Shown: in pieces, positions 1 through 5,456 of the stretch
Layout: every line of letters starts with the position of its first letter
How positions within the stretch are numbered: position 1 is the stretch's first letter
Assembly (NCBI GenBank): GCA_029941175.1
Contig: JAPYRM010000018.1
Coordinates: 1 to 11,185 of the forward strand
Length of the DNA: 11,185 nucleotides
Direction of reading: 5' to 3'
Source: Halobacteriales archaeon
GTDB lineage: Archaea; Halobacteriota; Halobacteria; Halobacteriales; Hikarchaeaceae
Program-made: the position numbers and the translations under genes
The notes under the pieces: model-generated
What the model saw: the letters and a program-made list of their open reading frames with translations, nothing else
Database searches by the model: none
Told to the model about the DNA's origin: nothing

Positions 1-620
1 TTAAGAAGTCCAATAAGGGTCTTATCTTGGAGTAAGTGTCCGTGCCGGGATGTAGCGATTCTAATTCCTTCCTCATTACGCTGTAGTGCAGATTCTAGAT
101 CGACGGTTTCGACTAAAATTCTCGACGGAGAATCGGTTAATAGTCGGGCCCGAACCGGTTTTTCGGAAGAGACTCTGACAGAAACGCGTTGTCCATCTAC
201 AACATCCATATTAGGAGGTATTGTGAGAGAAATTGGGTTTTGTAGTCCACAAATTACCCAAACGCGATTATCAGGTCCGACCTGGGTCACTATTCCTTGT
301 TTTAACGACTCTGAATCTTCTGATCCAGAGCCGGCCTGTGGTAACATTCTAAGAGGCGGTAGGACTCCAGCGTAAGCCAATTCTGGGCGCTGCCCCCATA
401 TTTCCTTACGAAGATATGGAGGAGTCACAGCGTATCCCAGAACGGTGCTGATAAATTCCATACCTAAATCGCCTTCACCAGGGGGATCGGGGAAAACGCA
501 AATGCGATCTATGTTGAAAATGGCAGCCGCGCGGGCTATGTAGCCTATTTTCAGAGTCGCCATTCGCATATTCTCGGTTTCCCGGGTGAGCGAAGAAGGT
601 ATGAGAACTGTTCGAGTCAT
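1..620 (-). CDS. SPOUT-fold putative RNA methyltransferase (DUF171/MTH1 family), partial, C-terminus beyond left edge
   Basis: I read about 206 codons from an ATG whose complement lies at 618-620 down to the window edge without a stop. The N-terminus runs MTRTVLIPSSLTRE, followed by a GYIARAA segment and VFPDPPGEG, then TPPYLRKEIWG and LPPLR. This order matches the archaeal family Methyltrn_RNA_3 (M. thermautotrophicus MTH1; human SPOUT1/C9orf114). Residues about 100-170 (SGSEDSESLKQGIVTQVGPD, then CGLQNPISL) look like the OB-fold insertion typical of the family. The C-terminal trefoil knot that binds S-adenosylmethionine is mostly outside the window. Members are predicted RNA methyltransferases; the target is not known to me for archaea. 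In many archaea this gene lies just before rpl3 and the ribosomal superoperon, so ribosomal genes may follow beyond the left edge. The start is the first in-frame ATG and no Shine-Dalgarno precedes it. Confidence 0.88.
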   Translation of the reverse strand, partial: MTRTVLIPSSLTRETENMRMATLKIGYIARAAAIFNIDRICVFPDPPGEGDLGMEFISTVLGYAVTPPYLRKEIWGQRPELAYAGVLPPLRMLPQAGSGSEDSESLKQGIVTQVGPDNRVWVICGLQNPISLTIPPNMDVVDGQRVSVRVSSEKPVRARLLTDSPSRILVETVDLESALQRNEEGIRIATSRHGHLLQDKTLIGLL

Positions 621-656
621 TACATCGTCTTAGTTATCATACCACTAGACTGTAGC

Positions 657-665
657 GATATTTTC
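657..665 (-). promoter_or_regulatory. Possible TATA box for the SPOUT methyltransferase gene
   Basis: Read on the minus strand this is GAAAATATC. Its centre is about 40 bases before the ATG at 620, so a start about 26 bases downstream would give a leader of about 14 bases. It is a weak match in an A+T-rich stretch. Confidence 0.25.
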
Positions 666-813
666 TGATCTCCGCCCGTATAAGGGTGGCGCTTTGATGC
701 ACACCATGCGCCGCAGTCGCATGGAAATACTATTTTGAAGGAGGTTTAGGAGAACTATGAAATTTGTTTTGGGAGAGAGTGGGGAAAGAATCAGAAGTAT
801 CGTTCGTAAGCCT

Positions 814-824
814 TTTATGTATAA
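814..824 (+). promoter_or_regulatory. Probable TATA box of tRNA-Gly
   Basis: TTTATGTATAA is centred about 27 bases before the first base of the mature tRNA at 846. This is the expected position of an archaeal TATA element if transcription begins at or just before the mature 5' end. Confidence 0.5.
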
Positions 825-845
825 CAAAGTTGACATTTGCTACTG

Positions 846-916
846 GCGATAGTAGTGTAGTGGGATCACGTGACCTTGCCAAGGTCACAACCCGGGTTCG
901 AATCCCGGCTTTCGCA
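846..916 (+). tRNA. tRNA-Gly with GCC anticodon
   Basis: A 71-base cloverleaf is visible. The acceptor strands are 846-852 and 909-915 with discriminator A916, and CCA is not encoded. The D arm is 855-869, with three good pairs (855-869, 856-868, 857-867). The anticodon stem 871-875 pairs perfectly with 883-887, and the loop TTGCCAA places GCC at 878-880. The variable loop has four bases. The T stem 892-896 pairs perfectly with 904-908 around the loop TTCGAAT. There is no intron. The body closely resembles the haloarchaeal tRNA-Gly(GCC) as I remember it, but the acceptor stem contains a U-U opposition at 850/911. A TATA-like element lies about 27 bases upstream. Confidence 0.95.
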
Positions 917-935
917 TAGAGAGGGCGGAAGTCCA

Positions 936-1271
936 TTAATTATCGTCTAAGATAGCCCTTCTGTGGAAGACATATGCGAGAACGACTGGCACATATGCCC
1001 CCATCCCCAGAAATATAGATATGCAATAGGCAGATTGGAGTAGGGGTTCGGAAATGGAGCGCCCTAGTATTTTTAGGTTGAAAGTGACGTTATGTTGATT
1101 TTGTAAGTATCGCATATCTAGGTAAACCAAAATGGCAAAAATAAATCCTATAATATCCAAAAATCTGCTTAAGTTTTGGACGAATTGTTGAGAGGTTAAA
1201 ACGATAAAAGTCATTACGAAAATAATCAAAATTAGATATAAGTACCGATTGGAGATAGGAGTGGGCTTCAT
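936..1271 (-). CDS. Small hypothetical membrane protein with three predicted helices
   Basis: I do not recognise this 111-residue protein. Translating from the ATG complementary to 1269-1271 gives a short polar N-terminus and then a hydrophobic stretch at about residues 10-27 (YLYLILIIFVMTFIVLTS). A second lies at about 35-53 (DIIGFIFAILVYLDM) and a third at about 80-100. It ends with the polar HRRAILDDN. A longer frame starting with TTG at 1319 is possible, but it would begin upstream of the likely shared TATA box at 1300-1306, so I prefer the ATG. The gene ends 19 bases from the convergent tRNA and diverges from the FMN-oxidase gene. It may be a lineage-specific protein; a spurious frame cannot be excluded, although its continuous hydrophobic pattern argues for a real gene. 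Confidence 0.55.
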   Translation of the reverse strand: MKPTPISNRYLYLILIIFVMTFIVLTSQQFVQNLSRFLDIIGFIFAILVYLDMRYLQNQHNVTFNLKILGRSISEPLLQSAYCISIFLGMGAYVPVVLAYVFHRRAILDDN

Positions 1272-1285
1272 CAATAGTACTTTTT

Positions 1286-1296
1286 GAGAGAGAGAG
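1286..1296 (+). repeat. Short GA dinucleotide tract in a divergent promoter
   Basis: GAGAGAGAGAG lies immediately before the TATATAT element. A purine-rich stretch next to a TATA box can act as a B-recognition element, but the tract is short and may have no role. Confidence 0.5.
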
Positions 1297-1299
1297 GGA

Positions 1300-1306
1300 T
1301 ATATAT
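1300..1306. promoter_or_regulatory. TATA box probably shared by two divergent genes
   Basis: TATATAT is almost its own reverse complement. Its centre at 1303 is 27 bases before the ATG at 1330, so a leaderless transcript of the FMN-oxidase gene is expected. In the other direction it is 32 bases from the membrane-protein ATG at 1271, giving a leader of about six bases. No other TATA-like element is visible in this 58-base divergent gap. Confidence 0.6.
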
Positions 1307-1329
1307 GTTGTAAATACAAGAAAATTATA

Positions 1330-2532
1330 ATGAACGATACTGATTCAGAAAAAGGAGGGTTTTATAAGAAAAGAAGGAAAGAAATTTCGGGTGGCGGGAA
1401 ATCGATTCCAATAGGTTTTCAGGAGTTAGAACAGGAAGCAAAGAAGAAGCTTCGGCCAGGGCCATATGAATATACGTCAGGGGGCGCAGGAGCAGAACAA
1501 ACGATGGCTTCTAATAGAAGAGAGCTTGATCGATATCAAATTGTTCCTCGAATATTGAGAGATGTCTCAAAAATAGATATGGAAGTTGAGTTATTTGGGA
1601 AGAAACTTCCAACTCCGCTAATACTTGCACCAATAGGATCTCAAAGGATGTATCACCAAGATGGAGAATTGGGTACTGCAAGGGCAGCGAGTAGGCAAAA
1701 TGTCCCGATAACATTGAGCACCTGGTCCTCTACGCCTCTAGAGATGGTTGCGGAAGTTATGGGAAATATGTCTAAATTTTTTCAACTATACTGGATAAAT
1801 GAGTGGGAAGTGACGGCAAGTTTTGCATCTAGAGCAGAAAAGGCAGGATATGATGCTATTTTCATCACGCTAGATGGTCAACGGGGTGCATGGCAACCGA
1901 GATCTATGGAGAGAAATTACAGCGTGAACAGCGAATGGTCCACAGATAAAGATGCGCCTAAGGCCATATTTCTTTCAGATCCAGTAGTAGCAGATGCATT
2001 AGGAATTGAGGTTGATAATTGGGATTCTGCTGATGAAAAAACAACTCAATTAATAAAATCTAAGTATAAATATAATGCTAGTCTTACATGGGAGGGTATT
2101 GAGAAACTTAGAGAAGTTGTAGATATTCCAATTGTATTAAAAGGGGTACTACATCCAGAAGATGCAAAAATGGCATTGGACATAGGAGTAGAGGGAATAG
2201 TAGTGTCTTCGCACGGGGGGAGAAGGATTGATGGGGCAATTGGTGCCGTTGGTGCGCTAGGAAAAATTTCCGAGATAGTAGGTGGAGAGATTCCAGTTTT
2301 ATTCGATAGTGGGGTTAGGACAGGGGCAGATGTATTCAAAGCATTAGCACTAGGAGCAACGGCCGTACAGATTGGTCGTCCCTACGCATATGGGCTAACA
2401 CTTGCTGGAGAGCAGGGAGTCTATGAAATAATTGGAAATCTACTTGCAGAATTGGAGAGTACTATTGGTGTGGCAGGTTACAAAAATTTGAAGGAAGTCA
2501 GAGAGTCGAACGCATTAGTGCACTACCCATGA
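1330..2532 (+). CDS. FMN-dependent 2-hydroxy-acid oxidase/dehydrogenase (lactate 2-monooxygenase-like)
   Basis: The 400-residue product is a full-length member of the glycolate oxidase / L-lactate dehydrogenase family (PF01070), which oxidises 2-hydroxy acids to 2-oxo acids in a TIM barrel carrying FMN. Visible landmarks in order are YTSGGAG (48-54), PRILRDVS (73-80), APIG (100-103), FQLYW (151-155), Lys271 in LKGV, the catalytic His295 and substrate Arg298 in SSHGGRR, DSGVRTGADVFKALALGA (326-343) and GRPYAYGL (349-356). The 'SGGAG', 'VELFG' and 'GRPYAYGLTLAGEQGV' signatures are closest, in my memory, to lactate 2-monooxygenase-like proteins. The actual substrate and electron acceptor cannot be read from sequence. 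The first 20 or so residues are a charged extension. A TATA box 27 bases before the ATG suggests a leaderless mRNA. The gene converges on pyrF with a 9-base gap. Confidence 0.92.
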   Translation: MNDTDSEKGGFYKKRRKEISGGGKSIPIGFQELEQEAKKKLRPGPYEYTSGGAGAEQTMASNRRELDRYQIVPRILRDVSKIDMEVELFGKKLPTPLILAPIGSQRMYHQDGELGTARAASRQNVPITLSTWSSTPLEMVAEVMGNMSKFFQLYWINEWEVTASFASRAEKAGYDAIFITLDGQRGAWQPRSMERNYSVNSEWSTDKDAPKAIFLSDPVVADALGIEVDNWDSADEKTTQLIKSKYKYNASLTWEGIEKLREVVDIPIVLKGVLHPEDAKMALDIGVEGIVVSSHGGRRIDGAIGAVGALGKISEIVGGEIPVLFDSGVRTGADVFKALALGATAVQIGRPYAYGLTLAGEQGVYEIIGNLLAELESTIGVAGYKNLKEVRESNALVHYP

Positions 2533-2541
2533 ATGCAGAAG

Positions 2542-3339
2542 TTACTTTAGGAATTGATTTAGTAGGTTTCTAGCCCGTTTTGCTGCTTCTGCGGCGGATT
2601 TATCAAAAGTATCCCCTGCTCCTGCAAAAATAATACTTCTAGAAGCACTAACTAGTCCTGCATTACTAGAAGATAGACAGTATTTTGCAGCGGATTCGGC
2701 ATCTCCTTTCTGGGCCCCAATTCCAGGTACAAGGAAGGGAAGATCTGGAGTGAGAGTTCTTACACGTTGTAACTCATCGGGATTGGTTGCACCAACTACG
2801 AGGCCGACGTTCCCATGCTCATTCCAGCTGTCTGCAAGTAGAGCAACGTGTTCATAGAGATGCGTTCCAGAAGATAATTTTAGATTTTGTAGATCGGATC
2901 CGCCAGGATTGGAGGTTCGGCACAATATGAAAATACCTGCATCAGATCTAGATAAAAATGGACTAAGAGAATCAATACCCATATATGGGTTTGCAGTTAT
3001 TGCATCTGCCATGTCAAGTAATTTTGCATATTGGTGTGCAGTGCTACCTATGTCGGCTCTCTTTGCGTCCAAAATGACGGGGACTCCTTTTCCATGAGCA
3101 TAGGATATTGTTTCTACTAAAGAAGCCCACCCATCAGAATTCTCATAGTATGCTGCATTTGGTTTGTATGCAGCTGCATAAGAACAGGTTGCGTCAATAA
3201 TACGCCGGTTGAAACTCCAACTAGGTAGATCTTCGTCTTGAAGGTGAGAAGGGATGTAAGCAGGGTCGGGGTCGAGACCTATGCACAGTATGCTGCCTAT
3301 AGAATTAATCCGATCGGCGAGCGATTCAAAGAAAGTCAT
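2542..3339 (-). CDS. pyrF: Orotidine 5'-phosphate decarboxylase
   Basis: The enzyme decarboxylates OMP to UMP, the last step of de novo pyrimidine synthesis, in the cytosol. Counting from the ATG complementary to 3337-3339, the 265-residue product shows GLDPDP (21-26), a lysine in YKPNAAYYE (59), the catalytic Asp-Lys-Asp set in DAKRADIGST (91-100), ANPYMG (116-121), PGIGAQKGD (205-213) and a phosphate-binding Arg in SASRSI (234). The length and the PGIGAQGGD-like motif fit the group of OMP decarboxylases found in haloarchaea and many bacteria, not the shorter methanogen type. A GTG at 3360 would add seven residues; the ATG start (MTFFESLADRI) agrees with haloarchaeal N-termini. The gene diverges from rps8e and converges with the FMN oxidase. 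Uridine phosphorylase, which breaks down uridine, lies further right. Confidence 0.95.
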   Translation of the reverse strand: MTFFESLADRINSIGSILCIGLDPDPAYIPSHLQDEDLPSWSFNRRIIDATCSYAAAYKPNAAYYENSDGWASLVETISYAHGKGVPVILDAKRADIGSTAHQYAKLLDMADAITANPYMGIDSLSPFLSRSDAGIFILCRTSNPGGSDLQNLKLSSGTHLYEHVALLADSWNEHGNVGLVVGATNPDELQRVRTLTPDLPFLVPGIGAQKGDAESAAKYCLSSSNAGLVSASRSIIFAGAGDTFDKSAAEAAKRARNLLNQFLK

Positions 3340-3473
3340 TAAAGATACAATATACGTCACACATTAGAAACATATCGGACAAGGGACGAATGGTGAAGAA
3401 GATTGCAGAATGAGAGTAAGTGGATATTATGCAAGTATTTTTATTAATTGATCAGAAAATTCCGACCGCTTCA

Positions 3474-3481
3474 TTTTAATA
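3474..3481 (+). promoter_or_regulatory. TATA box of rps8e
   Basis: TTTTAATA is centred about 26 bases before the S8e ATG at 3504. The position predicts a leaderless transcript, and no Shine-Dalgarno sequence is present before the start. Confidence 0.6.
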
Positions 3482-3503
3482 CATCGCGGGATTCGATTGT
3501 TGT

Positions 3504-3887
3504 ATGCAGTTTCAAGGCCGTTCTAAGAGGAAACGGACAGGTGGAAGACTGAGTTCTTTCCGAAAAAAGAGAAAATCAGAACTTGGTCGGTTGCCATCAA
3601 ATACGAATATTGGAGAAACGCGGAAACAAGTGTTCAATTCAAGAAGTAAAGCAAAAAAAATTCGAGCTTTATCTACTGATAAAGTCACTGTATCGGATGG
3701 GAAAAAGTCGATAACAGCTACCATAGAGAATGTAGTTTCGAACGCGGCTAACTTGAATTACGTTCGTCGTAATGTGATTACGAAAGGTGCAATAATAGAT
3801 ACTAGCGAGGGGAGGGCAAGAGTTACGTCTAGACCTGGGCAAACTGGTCAAGTAAATGCTATTTTAGTTGGTAAAGACGAAGTATAA
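3504..3887 (+). CDS. rps8e: Small-subunit ribosomal protein S8e
   Basis: This 127-residue protein is specific to archaeal and eukaryotic ribosomes and belongs to the 30S subunit. The N-terminus is strongly basic (QGRSKRKRTGGRLSSFRKKR), as expected for rRNA contact. It is followed by ELGRLPSNTNIGE, RALSTDKVTVSDG and the conserved tail NYVRRNVITKGAIIDT (about 87-102), then ARVTSRPGQTGQVNA. The length is typical for archaea. The motif pattern is very close to haloarchaeal S8e, but the protein keeps a basic character where haloarchaeal copies carry more acidic residues. It has its own TATA box and begins a plus-strand run with map 39 bases downstream, which may be cotranscribed. Confidence 0.97.
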   Translation: MQFQGRSKRKRTGGRLSSFRKKRKSELGRLPSNTNIGETRKQVFNSRSKAKKIRALSTDKVTVSDGKKSITATIENVVSNAANLNYVRRNVITKGAIIDTSEGRARVTSRPGQTGQVNAILVGKDEV

Positions 3888-3926
3888 GTCTGCGGAGAAT
3901 TGTGAAAAATATATAGGAATTGAGTT

Positions 3927-4817
3927 GTGGAAGAAGTAGATCTTAAATCTGAAAAATACGAAAAGCACCGTGCTGCTGGGAAAATTCTTGCAGATACACT
4001 TTCAGAAGCTGTAAAGAGAATTGATGTGGGTGTGACTCATTTGGAAGTAGCAGAATTTGCAGAAGACAGAATCTGGGAGTTGGGAGGAGAACCAGCATTT
4101 CCAGTAAACATAAGTATAAATGAGGAAGCTTCACACTCGACTCCGGGTATGGCTGAAAAAACTAAATTTGGTGAAGAAATGATCTGTTTAGACATAGGAG
4201 TCCATGTTGATGGGTGGATTGCGGATGCTGCCAAAACTGTGGATTTATCGGGTAACCCAAAGCTTGTAGAGGCTTCGGAAGGAGCACTAGAAGCTGCGTT
4301 GAGTCTGATAGAACCTGGTGTGAATGTTGGAAAAATAGGAGAAGTAATAGAATCGAAAATTGACAAGATGGGGTATAATTCGATAATCAATCTTTCGGGT
4401 CATGGAGTGGGGAAGTACGATGCGCATATAGGGCCAAACATCCCTAACTGTGCTATCGAAACTGGAGTGGAATTGAAAGTGGGAGATGTTGTAGCAATTG
4501 AACCTTTTGCAACAGAAGGGGGCGGGAAAGTAACGGAGGGTGGAAAAGAAGAGATATTTTCTTTAATTCAAAGACGCCCAGTTAGGGGAAGAAGATCGAG
4601 AGAGCTCGTAGGGTTGATTGAAAATAAATATAAGACCCTTCCTTTTGCTGCCAGATGGGTTGAAGAGTCGCAGGGGAAAATCTCTTTACAGAGATTAAAA
4701 ATGGCAAGAATCATCAGAGGTTATCCTGTTTTAAGAGAGCAAAAAGGCAAACTAGTGAGCCAAGCGGAGCATACGGTGATTGTGACAAAAAATGGATGTG
4801 AAATAACAACGAAATAG
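3927..4817 (+). CDS. map: Methionine aminopeptidase, type 2
   Basis: The enzyme removes the initiator methionine from nascent proteins. The 296-residue product starts at GTG and has the archaeal/eukaryotic type 2 layout. All five expected metal ligands are visible: Asp89 (CLDIG), Asp100 (IADAA), His159 (SGHG), Glu192 (AIEPF) and Glu281 (AEHTV). The substrate-side histidines are His70 (EEASHSTPG) and His167 (DAHIGPNIPN). A 60-residue insertion between the third and fifth ligands (about 213-270, with LPFAARWV) is the helical subdomain that defines type 2. The GTG start gives an N-terminus (VDLKSEKYEKHRAAG) that matches haloarchaeal copies. No alternative in-frame start lies nearby. An A+T-rich ATATATA at about 3909-3915 is too close to be a leaderless promoter, so readthrough from rps8e is plausible. 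Confidence 0.96.
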   Translation: MEEVDLKSEKYEKHRAAGKILADTLSEAVKRIDVGVTHLEVAEFAEDRIWELGGEPAFPVNISINEEASHSTPGMAEKTKFGEEMICLDIGVHVDGWIADAAKTVDLSGNPKLVEASEGALEAALSLIEPGVNVGKIGEVIESKIDKMGYNSIINLSGHGVGKYDAHIGPNIPNCAIETGVELKVGDVVAIEPFATEGGGKVTEGGKEEIFSLIQRRPVRGRRSRELVGLIENKYKTLPFAARWVEESQGKISLQRLKMARIIRGYPVLREQKGKLVSQAEHTVIVTKNGCEITTK

Positions 4818-4865
4818 AGGGACGAGGAGAGATAGACTAAAGGCGTCTCTGATATACTGCCACGC

Positions 4866-5408
4866 ATGGACCAGATCTTTGCCCCTTGGAGAATGGAATG
4901 GGTTTCTAGACAGGGTTGGGAAGAAGTTTCTAATGAGTGTGTATTTTGTGAAATATACAAAAAGGGGAAAGATAGAGAGCTAGGAGTAATAGCTGAAAAT
5001 GAATATGTATATGTTGTTTTGAATAATTATCCATATAATCCGGGGCACGTGATGGTGATTCCTAAAGAGCATACAGGATCTTATGCAGAATTGAATGAAG
5101 AGGTGTTATTTGCCCACTCACGATTGAAAGTGAGGACATTGAAAGCGTTGGAAACTGCATTTAGTCCGCATGGATTCAATACAGGTTTAAATTTGGGTAA
5201 AGGAAGTGGTGGTTCGATTAATGAACACATGCATACGCACATTGTTCCAAGGTGGGAAGGAGATACTAATTTTATGCCGATTTTAAGTGATACGAAAATC
5301 GTCGTGGAAGGCATGCTAGAAACATATCTAAAACTGCACGATGCATTTGTGCAACAAAATGGGACCGAAGATAGAGGAGAAGAAAAATCGGTGTGGGTTG
5401 GCGAATAG
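4866..5408 (+). CDS. HIT-family hydrolase/transferase, Ap4A phosphorylase-like
   Basis: The 180-residue product carries the histidine-triad motif HMHTHIV (His121, His123, His125), where the middle-to-last histidines make the nucleotidyl-transfer site. An N-terminal CVFC (Cys25, Cys28) probably binds zinc with later histidines. NNYPYNPGHVMVIPKEHTG (53-71) is the conserved nucleotide-binding strand region. The stretch VPRWEGDTNFMPIL (127-140) after the triad is typical of the subgroup that includes mycobacterial Ap4A phosphorylase, rather than of HINT or FHIT. The preceding MDQIFAPWRMEWV opening is also typical of this subgroup. The likely substrate is a dinucleoside polyphosphate, but other adenylylated compounds are possible. 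The gene is third in the rps8e-map-HIT-SDR run, 48 bases after map. The last 15 residues are charged and not conserved in my memory. Confidence 0.9.
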   Translation: MDQIFAPWRMEWVSRQGWEEVSNECVFCEIYKKGKDRELGVIAENEYVYVVLNNYPYNPGHVMVIPKEHTGSYAELNEEVLFAHSRLKVRTLKALETAFSPHGFNTGLNLGKGSGGSINEHMHTHIVPRWEGDTNFMPILSDTKIVVEGMLETYLKLHDAFVQQNGTEDRGEEKSVWVGE

Positions 5409-5420
5409 ATTTAAATTTCC

Positions 5421-5426
5421 TATAAA
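5421..5426 (+). promoter_or_regulatory. TATA box of the SDR gene
   Basis: TATAAA is centred about 33 bases before the ATG at 5457. Initiation about 26 bases downstream would give a leader of about seven bases, so the SDR gene may be transcribed separately from the HIT gene ending at 5408. Confidence 0.45.
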
Positions 5427-5456
5427 GAGAGGATGGCAGATTTATGCTGAATCTTT

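Larger units (their letters stand above)
621..845. other. Intergenic region with two GC-rich hairpins and an orphan Shine-Dalgarno-like motif
   Basis: This gap separates the SPOUT gene from tRNA-Gly. It holds two adjacent potential hairpins. Bases 672-677 pair with 684-689 (six pairs, one G-U, six-base loop). Bases 704-710 (CCATGCG) pair perfectly with 718-724 (CGCATGG) around a seven-base loop. Downstream, AAGGAGGT at 738-745 and AGGAG at 748-752 precede an ATG at 757, which opens only a 31-codon frame ending inside the tRNA (stop 850-852). A TATA-like GTATAAG at 678-684 could start a plus-strand RNA near 707. On the minus strand the hairpins would sit in the leader of the SPOUT gene if transcription began upstream. 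I recognise no RNA family here. It could be a small RNA, a structured leader, or chance pairing. Confidence 0.35.

Noticed and set aside
757-852. 31-codon frame with good Shine-Dalgarno motifs ahead of it
   Set aside because: It runs seven bases into the mature tRNA-Gly and has no recognisable protein feature, so I did not call it as a gene. I kept the region as an open question in the findings.
645-936. Minus-strand frames of 63 and 68 codons across the tRNA region
   Set aside because: They run antisense through the hairpin region, and the longer one (730-936) also through the tRNA; their protein sequences look random, with no start context.
1347-1358. Shine-Dalgarno-like AAAAAGGAGGG inside the FMN-oxidase N-terminus
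   Set aside because: No start codon in the oxidase frame follows at suitable distance; it encodes the Lys-Gly-Gly of the charged N-terminal extension.
2046-2339. Minus-strand 97-codon frame inside the FMN-oxidase gene
   Set aside because: It is antisense to conserved catalytic segments (His295 and Arg298 region), and its composition is a mirror of the real gene.
3905-3915. ATATATA element as a separate map promoter
   Set aside because: It is only about 16 bases before the GTG start, which would place the transcript start inside the coding sequence with no in-frame start codon soon after.
4037-4390. Minus-strand 117-codon frame inside map
   Set aside because: It lies opposite the metal-binding core of a clear methionine aminopeptidase and has a Ser/Pro/Thr-rich shadow composition.
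4826-4850. Possible AGAGA/TCTCT hairpin between map and the HIT gene
   Set aside because: The stem is only five A/G-rich pairs with a long loop and no T-run, so it is not convincing as a terminator or regulatory site.
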